NCBI GenBank assembly: GCA_947377595.1
Contig: CANCGK010000062.1
Span: 1 to 5,594, forward strand
Source of the DNA: a bacterium
GTDB taxonomy: Bacteria; Babelota; Babeliae; Babelales; Chromulinivoraceae
DNA: 5,594 bases
Reading direction: 5' to 3'
Both the position numbers and the translations under genes were made by a program. How positions within the stretch are numbered: position 1 is the first letter of the stretch; each line of letters opens with the position of its first letter. The notes under the pieces are model-generated. The model saw nothing but the letters and a program-made list of their open reading frames with translations, was not told the DNA's origin and did no database searches. This document shows, piece by piece, positions 1 through 5,594 of the stretch.

Positions 1-24
1 TAGCTGAGTTGTTACGAAAAAAAT

Positions 25-28
25 AGGA
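25..28 (+). promoter_or_regulatory. Shine-Dalgarno site deciding the start of the first gene
   Basis: AGGA lies at 25-28. It touches the ATG at 29 directly, leaving no spacing, but stands 6 bases before the in-frame ATG at 35. That is why the second ATG is preferred as the start. The resulting N-terminus (Met-Lys-Ile-Val) is also a standard signal peptide start. Confidence 0.55.
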
Positions 29-34
29 ATGGTA

Positions 35-802
35 ATGAAAATTGTAATACTATTGAGCTTAATGCTGTATTCTAGTTTTGGGCAGGCGCAATTTATCGGA
101 TTTAAAGAAAACGTATCGAAAGATAGTTTTTTGGGTCTTGGGATAACATCTTGTTCGACAACAACTCATGATACAAAAAAGAATTACCAAAAAGCTTATG
201 TGTGCGGTAATGATACGATTTCTCAATTACTTCATCTTAATTTTTTAAGTCCACAATTTTTAGGACAGCAATTTTATATTTTTAATGATTTTATGTATTG
301 GATGAGCTCTCGTAATCAAATGGGGCAGTGGAACGGTAAAGATGCTCAGCAAGCAGCTCATGAACAAAAAGCTGCTGCGCAACCAGATCAAATTTTTGGT
401 CCGGGAGCTTTTATGATAGTGCTTGGGACTTCATCGTATCTACAAACGATTGCAGATCAAGCACAAGTGTGTCCAGAAGGCCAGACATTACTGGTAGCTC
501 AATTAAAATATAATAACGGCGACTCTTTGCATTGTTGGTCACAAGATATGCTATGCGTTGCACCAACAGATAGTTTTGAAATACAGGTTACTTCTGATAT
601 TGATACCGCTTTTGTTGGGCATCAAAAAAATATTTCATCAGGTAATCTAGATATTGATTGGATGCAAGATCCAGGACCTGCTGCAAATTATCAACAAGCG
701 AAGGATAGTCCTCGGCGTGTTAGGTTGATCAAGCAGGCTGGCGTAGTTGTTCCGACAGTTCAAAAAAGCAGTGCAACATCTGTAACTGGTCCTAAAAAAT
801 AA
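35..802 (+). CDS. Exported protein of unknown function
   Basis: I do not recognise this 255-residue protein. It begins with a clear signal peptide: Lys2, a hydrophobic core at about residues 3-15, then Gly-Gln-Ala with probable cleavage after Ala18. It is therefore probably secreted or periplasmic; no lipobox Cys follows. The mature part has five cysteines (40, 57, 146, 167, 174), an odd number, so at most two internal disulfides are possible. There is an Ala/Gln-rich hydrophilic stretch at about 103-119 and a basic, Ser/Thr/Lys-rich tail from about 226. No transmembrane segment is seen after the signal peptide. The start at 35 is chosen by the spacing of AGGA (25-28); an ATG at 29 would add two residues. 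Any promoter lies left of the window. The gene converges on murB with 6 bases between stop codons. The reading frame is probably real because of its length, signal peptide and ribosome binding site. Confidence 0.8.
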   Translation: MKIVILLSLMLYSSFGQAQFIGFKENVSKDSFLGLGITSCSTTTHDTKKNYQKAYVCGNDTISQLLHLNFLSPQFLGQQFYIFNDFMYWMSSRNQMGQWNGKDAQQAAHEQKAAAQPDQIFGPGAFMIVLGTSSYLQTIADQAQVCPEGQTLLVAQLKYNNGDSLHCWSQDMLCVAPTDSFEIQVTSDIDTAFVGHQKNISSGNLDIDWMQDPGPAANYQQAKDSPRRVRLIKQAGVVVPTVQKSSATSVTGPKK

Positions 803-808
803 TAAAAA

Positions 809-1786
809 TTAAGCAAAGGGATTGGTTGTAAATCCTATGAGCTGGCATTCTGGTTGTGGTTTCATGCCATAGGCTTTGTAGACCATATCTTGCATCATGA
901 GCGTTAAATTAAGAATATCTTGGCTTGATCCTTGTTTATGATTGACGATCATGTTTGCATGTTGGTGAGAAACAATTGCTCCTCCTACAGATAATTGTCC
1001 TTTAACGCCAAGTTGATCTAAATAGTAGGCTACGTAGATTAATTTTTTTTCTGTATGAGCTACTTCGTGTGGATGAAAATTTCTAAAAAAGCTACCACAT
1101 GTATTTTGATACGGATATCTTTTTTGACGATGACGTGTAATTTCTACAGATCTGCCACGAGCAAAAGCAGCAGTCAGTGCATCGACTTTTGTGAGTTGAA
1201 ATGTCGCATTGATAACAAAATATTCTTGATTTTGTAATTTTGATTGATCATAGCCAAATTCTAGCCATGATGTATCGACGGTCATAATTTCGTACGTTTT
1301 TTTATTGATGAGTGTTGCGCAGACTAAAAATTGTTCGAGTGCAAATTCATAATAATGAAGATTAATATACACAGCACCCCCGATGTTGCCAGGAATGCCA
1401 CTAAATTCTTCTAAGCCAATGATTTGATGATCCAAGCAATGTTTGATGAGGTCTTCGATGGCAACGCCAGCGCCAGATGTCACAAGGACATCGCGATCAT
1501 TGATTGATTGGACTGTGATTTCTTGTAAGGCTGGTCGAATAACAAGCCCATTAAAACCTTCATCACTGATTAAAATATTGGCACCGCCACCTAGAACAAA
1601 AATATCAAGTTTGTTTTGGTCTGCAAATTGCAATGCTTGTACAAATTGTTGAGCAGAAGTGGGTTGTGTAAAAAAGCGAGCTTTGCCGCCTGTGCCAAAA
1701 GTGTTTTTATCAGCAAGTGAAATATGTTCTTGCACAATAAAAGACGCATCGTGTAGCGTTGAAAATTCTTGGTGATGATCGATCAT
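809..1786 (-). CDS. murB: UDP-N-acetylenolpyruvoylglucosamine reductase (MurB), divergent form
   Basis: MurB is a cytoplasmic FAD enzyme that reduces UDP-GlcNAc-enolpyruvate to UDP-MurNAc with NADPH, the second committed step of peptidoglycan precursor synthesis. In these 325 residues I see the N-terminal NTFGTGGKA motif (28-36), the FAD-binding VLGGGANILISD (64-75), GIPGNIGGAVYIN (130-142), the catalytic serine region CGSFFRN (Ser232 as proton donor), HANMIVN (276-282) and the C-terminal PQPE, with Glu313 as the likely catalytic Glu. The short stretch between the last two domains resembles type II (Staphylococcus-like) enzymes. Two departures stand out. The usual Tyr-Arg-x-Ser, carrying a catalytic Arg, reads Tyr-Asp-Gln-Ser (179-182). 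The usual NAGAYG after the GIPG motif reads NLHYYEF (142-148). There is also extra sequence of roughly ten residues after the catalytic serine. The ATG has AAAGGA 6 bases upstream (1793-1798). The gene lies 27 bases downstream of trhO and is probably co-transcribed with it. Family assignment is secure; full activity is not. Confidence 0.93.
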   Translation of the reverse strand: MIDHHQEFSTLHDASFIVQEHISLADKNTFGTGGKARFFTQPTSAQQFVQALQFADQNKLDIFVLGGGANILISDEGFNGLVIRPALQEITVQSINDRDVLVTSGAGVAIEDLIKHCLDHQIIGLEEFSGIPGNIGGAVYINLHYYEFALEQFLVCATLINKKTYEIMTVDTSWLEFGYDQSKLQNQEYFVINATFQLTKVDALTAAFARGRSVEITRHRQKRYPYQNTCGSFFRNFHPHEVAHTEKKLIYVAYYLDQLGVKGQLSVGGAIVSHQHANMIVNHKQGSSQDILNLTLMMQDMVYKAYGMKPQPECQLIGFTTNPFA

Positions 1787-1813
1787 GAGGCGTCCTTTAT
1801 TATGTTTAATAAT

Positions 1814-2725
1814 TTATGCTCGTCGTGCAGAAATTCTTGAATCTCTGGTGATTGTTTGTTTTGTTGCAACTAAATTTTTACAATTTTCGCTACAGCAATT
1901 TGCAAATTGAGTATTGCAAGGAGCGCATACCGTAAAATGTTTATTGCATAAAGCGTTTAAGCAGTTTGTGTAATCATCAGATTTTGTTGGGCAGTGTAAG
2001 CAATTTGATAAAATATCATGATTTGCACGAACTGTGATACGATTATCAAAAACGTAATTTTTGCCTCTAAAATGACCTTCTGGGTATTTTTCGATATAAC
2101 GAACAATACCACCTTCGATTTGATATACTTTTTTAGCAACATTTTTTTGTACTAAGTAAGCTGTTGCGCGTTCGCAACGGACGCCACCTGTGCAGTACAT
2201 TAAAACTTCTTTATCTTTGTAACGTTCTAAGTTTTGATCAACATACGCAGGAAATTCTCTAAATGTTTTAATATTCGGATTTTCTGCGCCTTCAAAGCGA
2301 CCTACTTCCCATTCATAATCATTACGAGTTTCTAGAACAATTAAATCATCAGGGCGATTGCTTAAAAGTTCATGAGTTTGATCTGGAGTTAAGTGAATGC
2401 CAGTATCTTGAACAGTGACTTGTACTGGATCAACGCCCATGCGTACGATTTCGTTTTTTACACTAATTTTTAATTTAGGAAACGAATCAGCACCGCCAGC
2501 AGCTGTTTTAAAATCTATGCCACCAAATAATTCGTGATTATTCATAGCATCGATATATTGTTGACATTCTTCATCACTGCCACCAAGAGTACCGTTGATA
2601 CCTTCGCCAGCTAAAATAATGCGACCTGTCAGGTGTAAGCCTTCACACAATGATCGTTGCCATTTTGCTATTGCGGCGGGGTTTTCGATATTAACATATT
2701 TATAATAAAGTAAAATTGTTCCCAT
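1814..2725 (-). CDS. trhO: tRNA uridine(34) hydroxylase TrhO (YceA/UPF0176 rhodanese family)
   Basis: TrhO is a cytoplasmic enzyme that, in characterised relatives, hydroxylates U34 in the anticodon wobble position of certain tRNAs to 5-hydroxyuridine using oxygen. This 303-residue protein has the full family layout: an N-terminal ferredoxin-like domain (1 to about 95, with GEGINGTLGG at 40-49), a rhodanese domain (about 120-215) and a Cys-rich C-terminal extension. The rhodanese active-site loop is YCTGGVRCE, with Cys178 as the likely catalytic Cys and Cys184 behind it. The extension has Cys at 242, 245, 255, 260, 267, 270, 277, 278 and 282, the spacing typical of the family and suggestive of zinc binding. 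A small oddity is ETRNDYE (132-138), where the family usually has DTRNDYE. AAGGA lies 6 bases before the ATG (2732-2736). It is the first gene of a probable trhO-murB unit, with an extended -10 promoter upstream. Confidence 0.94.
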   Translation of the reverse strand: MGTILLYYKYVNIENPAAIAKWQRSLCEGLHLTGRIILAGEGINGTLGGSDEECQQYIDAMNNHELFGGIDFKTAAGGADSFPKLKISVKNEIVRMGVDPVQVTVQDTGIHLTPDQTHELLSNRPDDLIVLETRNDYEWEVGRFEGAENPNIKTFREFPAYVDQNLERYKDKEVLMYCTGGVRCERATAYLVQKNVAKKVYQIEGGIVRYIEKYPEGHFRGKNYVFDNRITVRANHDILSNCLHCPTKSDDYTNCLNALCNKHFTVCAPCNTQFANCCSENCKNLVATKQTITRDSRISARRA

Positions 2726-2774
2726 GAACTATCCTTGTATAAAATTTTAGATGAAAAGTGTTGATATATTGATG

Positions 2775-2803
2775 AGTATAACATGATGCAAAAATGTCGT
2801 CGA
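2775..2803 (-). promoter_or_regulatory. Probable sigma-70-type promoter for trhO-murB
   Basis: Read on the minus strand, the -10 hexamer is TATACT (2780-2775), preceded by TGT (2783-2781), which makes an extended -10. Exactly 17 bases further upstream lies TCGACG (2803-2798), matching TTGACA at four of six positions. Transcription would start near 2768, giving a leader of about 40 bases before the trhO ATG, with the Shine-Dalgarno near its end. This is read from sequence only; no operator or riboswitch-like structure is evident in the leader. Confidence 0.55.
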
Positions 2804-2972
2804 GTACCAAAAGTATCATCTTTTCATATAGCATTGTTTTTCACGAGGCTGTGTTGCTGTATTTCTTCCTGTATTTTTATTGTAAAGTTGTATAAAATAT
2901 TTTTGTGCAATTAATCTTTGTGTAAGCGCATTTTGATTTATTGGTCGCAGTTTGAATATTTTTATGCATGAT

Positions 2973-2976
2973 AGGA
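2973..2976 (+). promoter_or_regulatory. Shine-Dalgarno site deciding the start of the ankyrin gene
   Basis: AGGA at 2973-2976 stands 5 bases before the ATG at 2982. In-frame alternatives are TTG at 2952, ATG at 2964 (neither with a good upstream site) and ATG at 2976, which overlaps this AGGA. Starting at 2982 places one Arg directly before a hydrophobic core, as expected for a signal peptide. Confidence 0.5.
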
Positions 2977-2981
2977 TGAGG

Positions 2982-4676
2982 ATGATTTTAAGATTTTTTT
3001 ATGTAGTGTTGCTAGCTTTACAATCTTATAGAGTTGTCGCTAGTGTTGATTTTCCGCCTTTTAATTGGCATGAGCATTTTATAAAAAAAGAAGAAGCATA
3101 TATGAGCCAGATTAAAGATGATATGGAGAAGATTCAACATGAGTGTTATGTGGCTAAACTTGGGGTCAAGATTGAAGAAGTTAAAATTTCTACAGAATTA
3201 CCAAATAAAGAATTATATGTTACACGTCAACAAGATAACCGTTCGTCTTTGGTTGTGTGTGATAATAAGCCGCTATTTAATAGTTTATTAGCGCGTAAAA
3301 ATCCTCTAGTGCTTAATAAAAATAATAGAGGTAAAACGTTAGTACATACTGCGATTAAATATCGACGAGATGCTATGTTTTCTGATTTGTTAAAACAAAC
3401 AGATATCGATCTTAATGCACAAACTCCTGATGGACAAACAGCCGCGCATTATGCTGTGTTTCATAATTCACCTCGTTCTTTAATAAGTTTAGCATTTTGT
3501 AAAGCTGATTTAAATTGTGCTGATAACGAAGGCAAAACTCCATTAATGCTTGCAGCACAATTAGATCGTCAAGAGATTGTAAAGCTTTTATTGCAATTGA
3601 AAGCATCTTCTGTCGATATTCATGCTCGTAACAATAATGGTTTGCAGGCTTTGCATTATGCAAAATCTGTACCAGTCGCTCAGGCATTAATTGCTCAAGG
3701 GGCAGATGTTCAAGCAAAAAGTCGCTATGGACATACGCCAGCAGCTATGGCGGTGTTGCATAAACAACCAGAGGTGTTACGTTTATTATCTGAAAATTAT
3801 GGGTCTGGTGTTGATTACGTCAGTGATACAGGTAAAAATTTGTTGTTTTTTGCACGCGATGTCCACTCAGCAGATATATTGTTATCTGCAGGTGTTGATA
3901 TTCATGCTCATGATGACGATTATCAAACTCCTTTGCATGCAATAGCCAGAAAAACATCAGATGAAAATATGATTGATAGATATATGCAAGCAGGAGCATT
4001 TTTTGATGCAATCAATATTTTTGGATTAACGCCATTGCATGTTGTATCTCAGCCACATATAGCACGAGCATTACTTGTATATGGAGCTCCTGTTAATTAC
4101 GCTTATTGTAAAGCAATAGGTACAATTGCTTTACAAAGAAAAACTTTAAATCAAGCAGGTTTGCAGGTTATAGAAAAAAGACATGTGTATCGAACAGGAT
4201 TGCCTGCCTTAGGATATCATATGTTGCCAGAAGAGAGTAGCTATGTAATAAATACAGATGGACAAAAATATCAAGCTAATCCAAGAGGCAAAACATATTG
4301 GGCAGATATTCCAGAATGTTTATTAAAACATTCACAAGAGGAACCATTATTTGTTCCTCATAGACCAGACCATAATATGATTAAAGCACAATATAAATTT
4401 TTAGATAACATAGTTCAAAGGCATGAAAATTATCAAGTCCAAACAGGTCATCGTAAAAAAGAGAGTGACTTTATTACTTTTGCGCAAGAACATCAAGATC
4501 GATTAAAAAAATCAGCACAACAATTAGGTATGGTAAGATCTGTAGATGCAAGTGTTGCATCAGCAGATGTTGTTCAAAATCCAGTTAGTCAGTCTACGAT
4601 TGTTACTACGCCACGGTCTTCATTGCTCGCAACGATGCAAAAATATAACAAACCAAGTAATGATTCGATGGTTTAA
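2982..4676 (+). CDS. Secreted ankyrin-repeat protein
   Basis: From the ATG at 2982 this is a 564-residue protein. It opens with a probable signal peptide (Arg4, hydrophobic core about 5-16, possible cleavage after Val-Val-Ala at residue 20), so export from the cytoplasm is expected. Residues about 33-60 are charged, helical and could form a short coiled coil. Eight ankyrin repeats follow (about 114-376), with recognisable G-x-TPLH-type and GADV-type positions. The C-terminal 190 residues show no ankyrin pattern and no domain I recognise; they are Lys/Gln/His-rich with a Ser/Thr/Val-rich stretch near the end. Ankyrin repeats bind proteins, and exported ones in intracellular bacteria are often aimed at host proteins; that role here is inference. 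No type IV secretion signal can be asserted. The gene is divergent from trhO and ends 7 bases before a hairpin terminator. I see no convincing promoter in the spacer. An upstream TTG at 2952 would add 10 residues. Confidence 0.88.
   Translation: MILRFFYVVLLALQSYRVVASVDFPPFNWHEHFIKKEEAYMSQIKDDMEKIQHECYVAKLGVKIEEVKISTELPNKELYVTRQQDNRSSLVVCDNKPLFNSLLARKNPLVLNKNNRGKTLVHTAIKYRRDAMFSDLLKQTDIDLNAQTPDGQTAAHYAVFHNSPRSLISLAFCKADLNCADNEGKTPLMLAAQLDRQEIVKLLLQLKASSVDIHARNNNGLQALHYAKSVPVAQALIAQGADVQAKSRYGHTPAAMAVLHKQPEVLRLLSENYGSGVDYVSDTGKNLLFFARDVHSADILLSAGVDIHAHDDDYQTPLHAIARKTSDENMIDRYMQAGAFFDAINIFGLTPLHVVSQPHIARALLVYGAPVNYAYCKAIGTIALQRKTLNQAGLQVIEKRHVYRTGLPALGYHMLPEESSYVINTDGQKYQANPRGKTYWADIPECLLKHSQEEPLFVPHRPDHNMIKAQYKFLDNIVQRHENYQVQTGHRKKESDFITFAQEHQDRLKKSAQQLGMVRSVDASVASADVVQNPVSQSTIVTTPRSSLLATMQKYNKPSNDSMV
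3321..4109 (+). other. Ankyrin repeat domain, eight units with long/short alternation
   Basis: Counting residues from the ATG at 2982, the units are approximately 114-147, 148-180, 181-216, 217-246, 247-281, 282-310, 311-344 and 345-376. Diagnostic stretches include GKTPLMLAAQ (unit 3), GLQALHYA and GADVQAK (unit 4), YQTPLHAIA (unit 7) and GLTPLHVV (unit 8). Units 4, 6 and 8 lack about three residues at the turn between the two helices, while units 3, 5 and 7 are 34-36 residues long. Together they give a pair period of 64-66 residues. Boundaries were set by eye and may shift by a few residues. Confidence 0.85.
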
Positions 4677-4683
4677 AAGCAAA

Positions 4684-4715
4684 AAAGGGAGTTAGTTACA
4701 AAACTGACTCCCTTT
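4684..4715. terminator. Hairpin terminator between convergent genes, strongest on the minus strand
   Basis: A 14-bp stem (4684-4697 with 4702-4715) contains one T/G position that is a wobble or near-match depending on the strand, and closes a four-base ACAA loop. On the minus strand the stem is followed by an unbroken T run (six T counting the three in the stem base, 4686-4681) and soon by TTTT. This is a good rho-independent terminator for the gene at 4740-5582, about 24 bases past its stop. On the plus strand only TTT precedes a C, but the stem starts 7 bases after the ankyrin gene stop, so it probably serves both genes. Confidence 0.85.
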
Positions 4716-4739
4716 CGATTAGTGCGATGAGCTGAATGT

Positions 4740-5582
4740 TTAATAATCCATGGAACGTTGAGCGATTTCATTGTGTATCATTTCTGCTCTGATCGATGGT
4801 CCTTGATGAATAGCATTTTGTGTAAAATCAAAGATCCATCGAGTGATAGCAGATTTTTTAAACAATAAATAAAACTGTTGAGCGGCATACAAAGCTGTGT
4901 ACTCTAAGGGTTGAGCGATTGATTGTATGATATGTTCGTGTGTAGATGTTGCAGGGATGTAAGGTAATACAGTTTTATTTTCAAGTTCAAATAATATATC
5001 AACTTCATCGTTTTCAAACAATAATAAAGCCTGTTGTAGCGTAGCAAGATCTGCTTGTTTACAAGCAAATTGATCAGCTTTTTCTTCTTGATAACGAAGT
5101 AATGCAATGATGCCTGTAATAAAAGCAAGACCTTGACCAGTTGCTAAAATTCCTGGAATTTTTGATGGCAGGCCGAGTGTATCAAGTAATGTTGTCGTCG
5201 CTTGAGCGCCATCTTTTCCAAGAGCAGATGAAAGTTCTGGTAATTCAATTCCTGCAAAGATATTTTTTTTATCATCTTTATTTGATGGCTCTTTATGTTC
5301 TGTAGATTGTGTTTGGGCTGTTATCGTATCAGTTTTTTCAAACTGACGATAGACATATTCTATTCCATGCAGTGCACCAAAGAGTCCTGTCGCAAATACC
5401 ATAAGATCCCGACTATCTTGATGTATAATGTGCCCAGCTTGGTGTAAAAGCATAAATTCATACAATGCAAGCCTTAGCTTTTCGTTATTGTGTAATGGAT
5501 AGCCATCAATCACTTTATTATAGATGAGCGCTATTTCTTGCAAGCTTGTTGCATCAAAAAAAATTCGATTTTCGTGGTGCAT
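4740..5582 (-). CDS. M48 (HtpX-like) peptidase homologue with HExxH changed to HQAGH; 5' end possibly outside the window
   Basis: M48 peptidases are membrane zinc proteases whose HExxH motif supplies two zinc ligands and the catalytic Glu, with a third ligand in a later E-x-x-A-D motif. This protein of at least 280 residues shows that order: LLHQAGHIIHQDS (45-57), which aligns with the family's HELGHIxHxDT; a moderately hydrophobic segment (about 59-78); a hydrophilic linker (about 82-110); a clear transmembrane segment (about 142-163); then YQEEKADQFA (164-173, Glu166 as probable third ligand). Near the C-terminus, GPSIRAEMIHNEI (261-273) resembles the family's HPxxxxRI segment. The zinc ligands His47, His51 and Glu166 are kept, but the catalytic Glu is Gln48 (codon CAA), so proteolysis is probably lost or much reduced. 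The ATG at 5582 has no Shine-Dalgarno in the 12 bases available, and the frame stays open to the window edge, so the true start may lie upstream. The hairpin at 4684-4715 ends the transcript. The M48 assignment is by motif order only. Confidence 0.75.
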   Translation of the reverse strand: MHHENRIFFDATSLQEIALIYNKVIDGYPLHNNEKLRLALYEFMLLHQAGHIIHQDSRDLMVFATGLFGALHGIEYVYRQFEKTDTITAQTQSTEHKEPSNKDDKKNIFAGIELPELSSALGKDGAQATTTLLDTLGLPSKIPGILATGQGLAFITGIIALLRYQEEKADQFACKQADLATLQQALLLFENDEVDILFELENKTVLPYIPATSTHEHIIQSIAQPLEYTALYAAQQFYLLFKKSAITRWIFDFTQNAIHQGPSIRAEMIHNEIAQRSMDY

Positions 5583-5594
5583 AATGTTACAAGT

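Noticed and set aside
819..835. Small inverted repeat (GGATT / AATCC, 7-base loop) near the convergent stop codons, as a possible terminator
   Set aside because: Only a 5-bp AT-containing stem, lying inside the murB coding end, with no T run directly after it on either strand. It is likely to occur by chance in AT-rich DNA.
1055..1652. Two plus-strand reading frames of 60 and 69 codons opposite murB
   Set aside because: They are antisense shadows of a well-conserved gene, with no plausible ribosome binding site and no recognisable protein.
2736..2745. Minus-strand TTTATAC just upstream of trhO as its promoter
   Set aside because: Transcription would start inside or after the Shine-Dalgarno site. 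The extended -10 at 2775-2783 with a matched -35 is a better candidate.
2891..2898. TATAAAAT as a -10 box for the ankyrin gene
   Set aside because: No acceptable -35 hexamer lies 16-18 bases upstream and the TG dinucleotide is not correctly spaced for an extended -10. Such strings are common in AT-rich spacers.
2726..2981. Possible small RNA or riboswitch in the divergent spacer
   Set aside because: Apart from the trhO promoter and ribosome binding sites, I see no stable hairpin, T-run terminator or conserved riboswitch motif.
3412..4011. Reading frames of 63, 84 and 101 codons overlapping the ankyrin gene in other frames
   Set aside because: They overlap a frame with clear ankyrin periodicity and have compositions typical of out-of-frame translation of AT-rich DNA.

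Overview
This AT-rich window holds five tightly packed protein-coding genes and no RNA gene, insertion sequence or CRISPR array that I can see. The gene mix suggests a small-genome, probably host-associated Gram-negative-type bacterium: a secreted ankyrin-repeat protein, an orphan secreted protein, an M48-like membrane protein, and housekeeping genes for peptidoglycan synthesis and tRNA modification. Candidatus Dependentiae (TM6/Babeliae) is my best guess, since those protist endosymbionts are AT-rich and rich in ankyrin proteins. Legionellales, Chlamydiae or Rickettsiales relatives cannot be excluded. The assignment is inference, not something the sequence proves.

Layout. (1) At 35-802 (+) is a 255-residue exported protein of unknown function. 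(2) It converges, with only 6 bases between stop codons, on a minus-strand pair: trhO (1814-2725), a rhodanese-type tRNA uridine-34 hydroxylase, then 27 bases later murB (809-1786), UDP-N-acetylenolpyruvoylglucosamine reductase. An extended -10 promoter in front of trhO (about 2775-2803) probably drives both. (3) A divergent spacer of about 256 bases separates trhO from a plus-strand gene (2982-4676). That gene encodes a signal peptide, eight ankyrin repeats and an unassigned C-terminal region of about 190 residues. (4) A 14-bp hairpin terminator (4684-4715) lies between this gene and a convergent minus-strand gene (4740-5582). The latter looks like a membrane-bound M48 (HtpX-like) peptidase in which the catalytic Glu of HExxH is Gln. 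Its reading frame stays open to the right edge, so the 5' end may be missing.

Apart from trhO-murB, which share a transcription unit but no obvious pathway, the genes do not form an evident system. The points most worth following are the HQAGH pseudo-peptidase, the divergent MurB (an Asp where the family has a catalytic Arg, and a rebuilt loop after the GIPG motif), and the two-repeat periodicity of the ankyrin protein.
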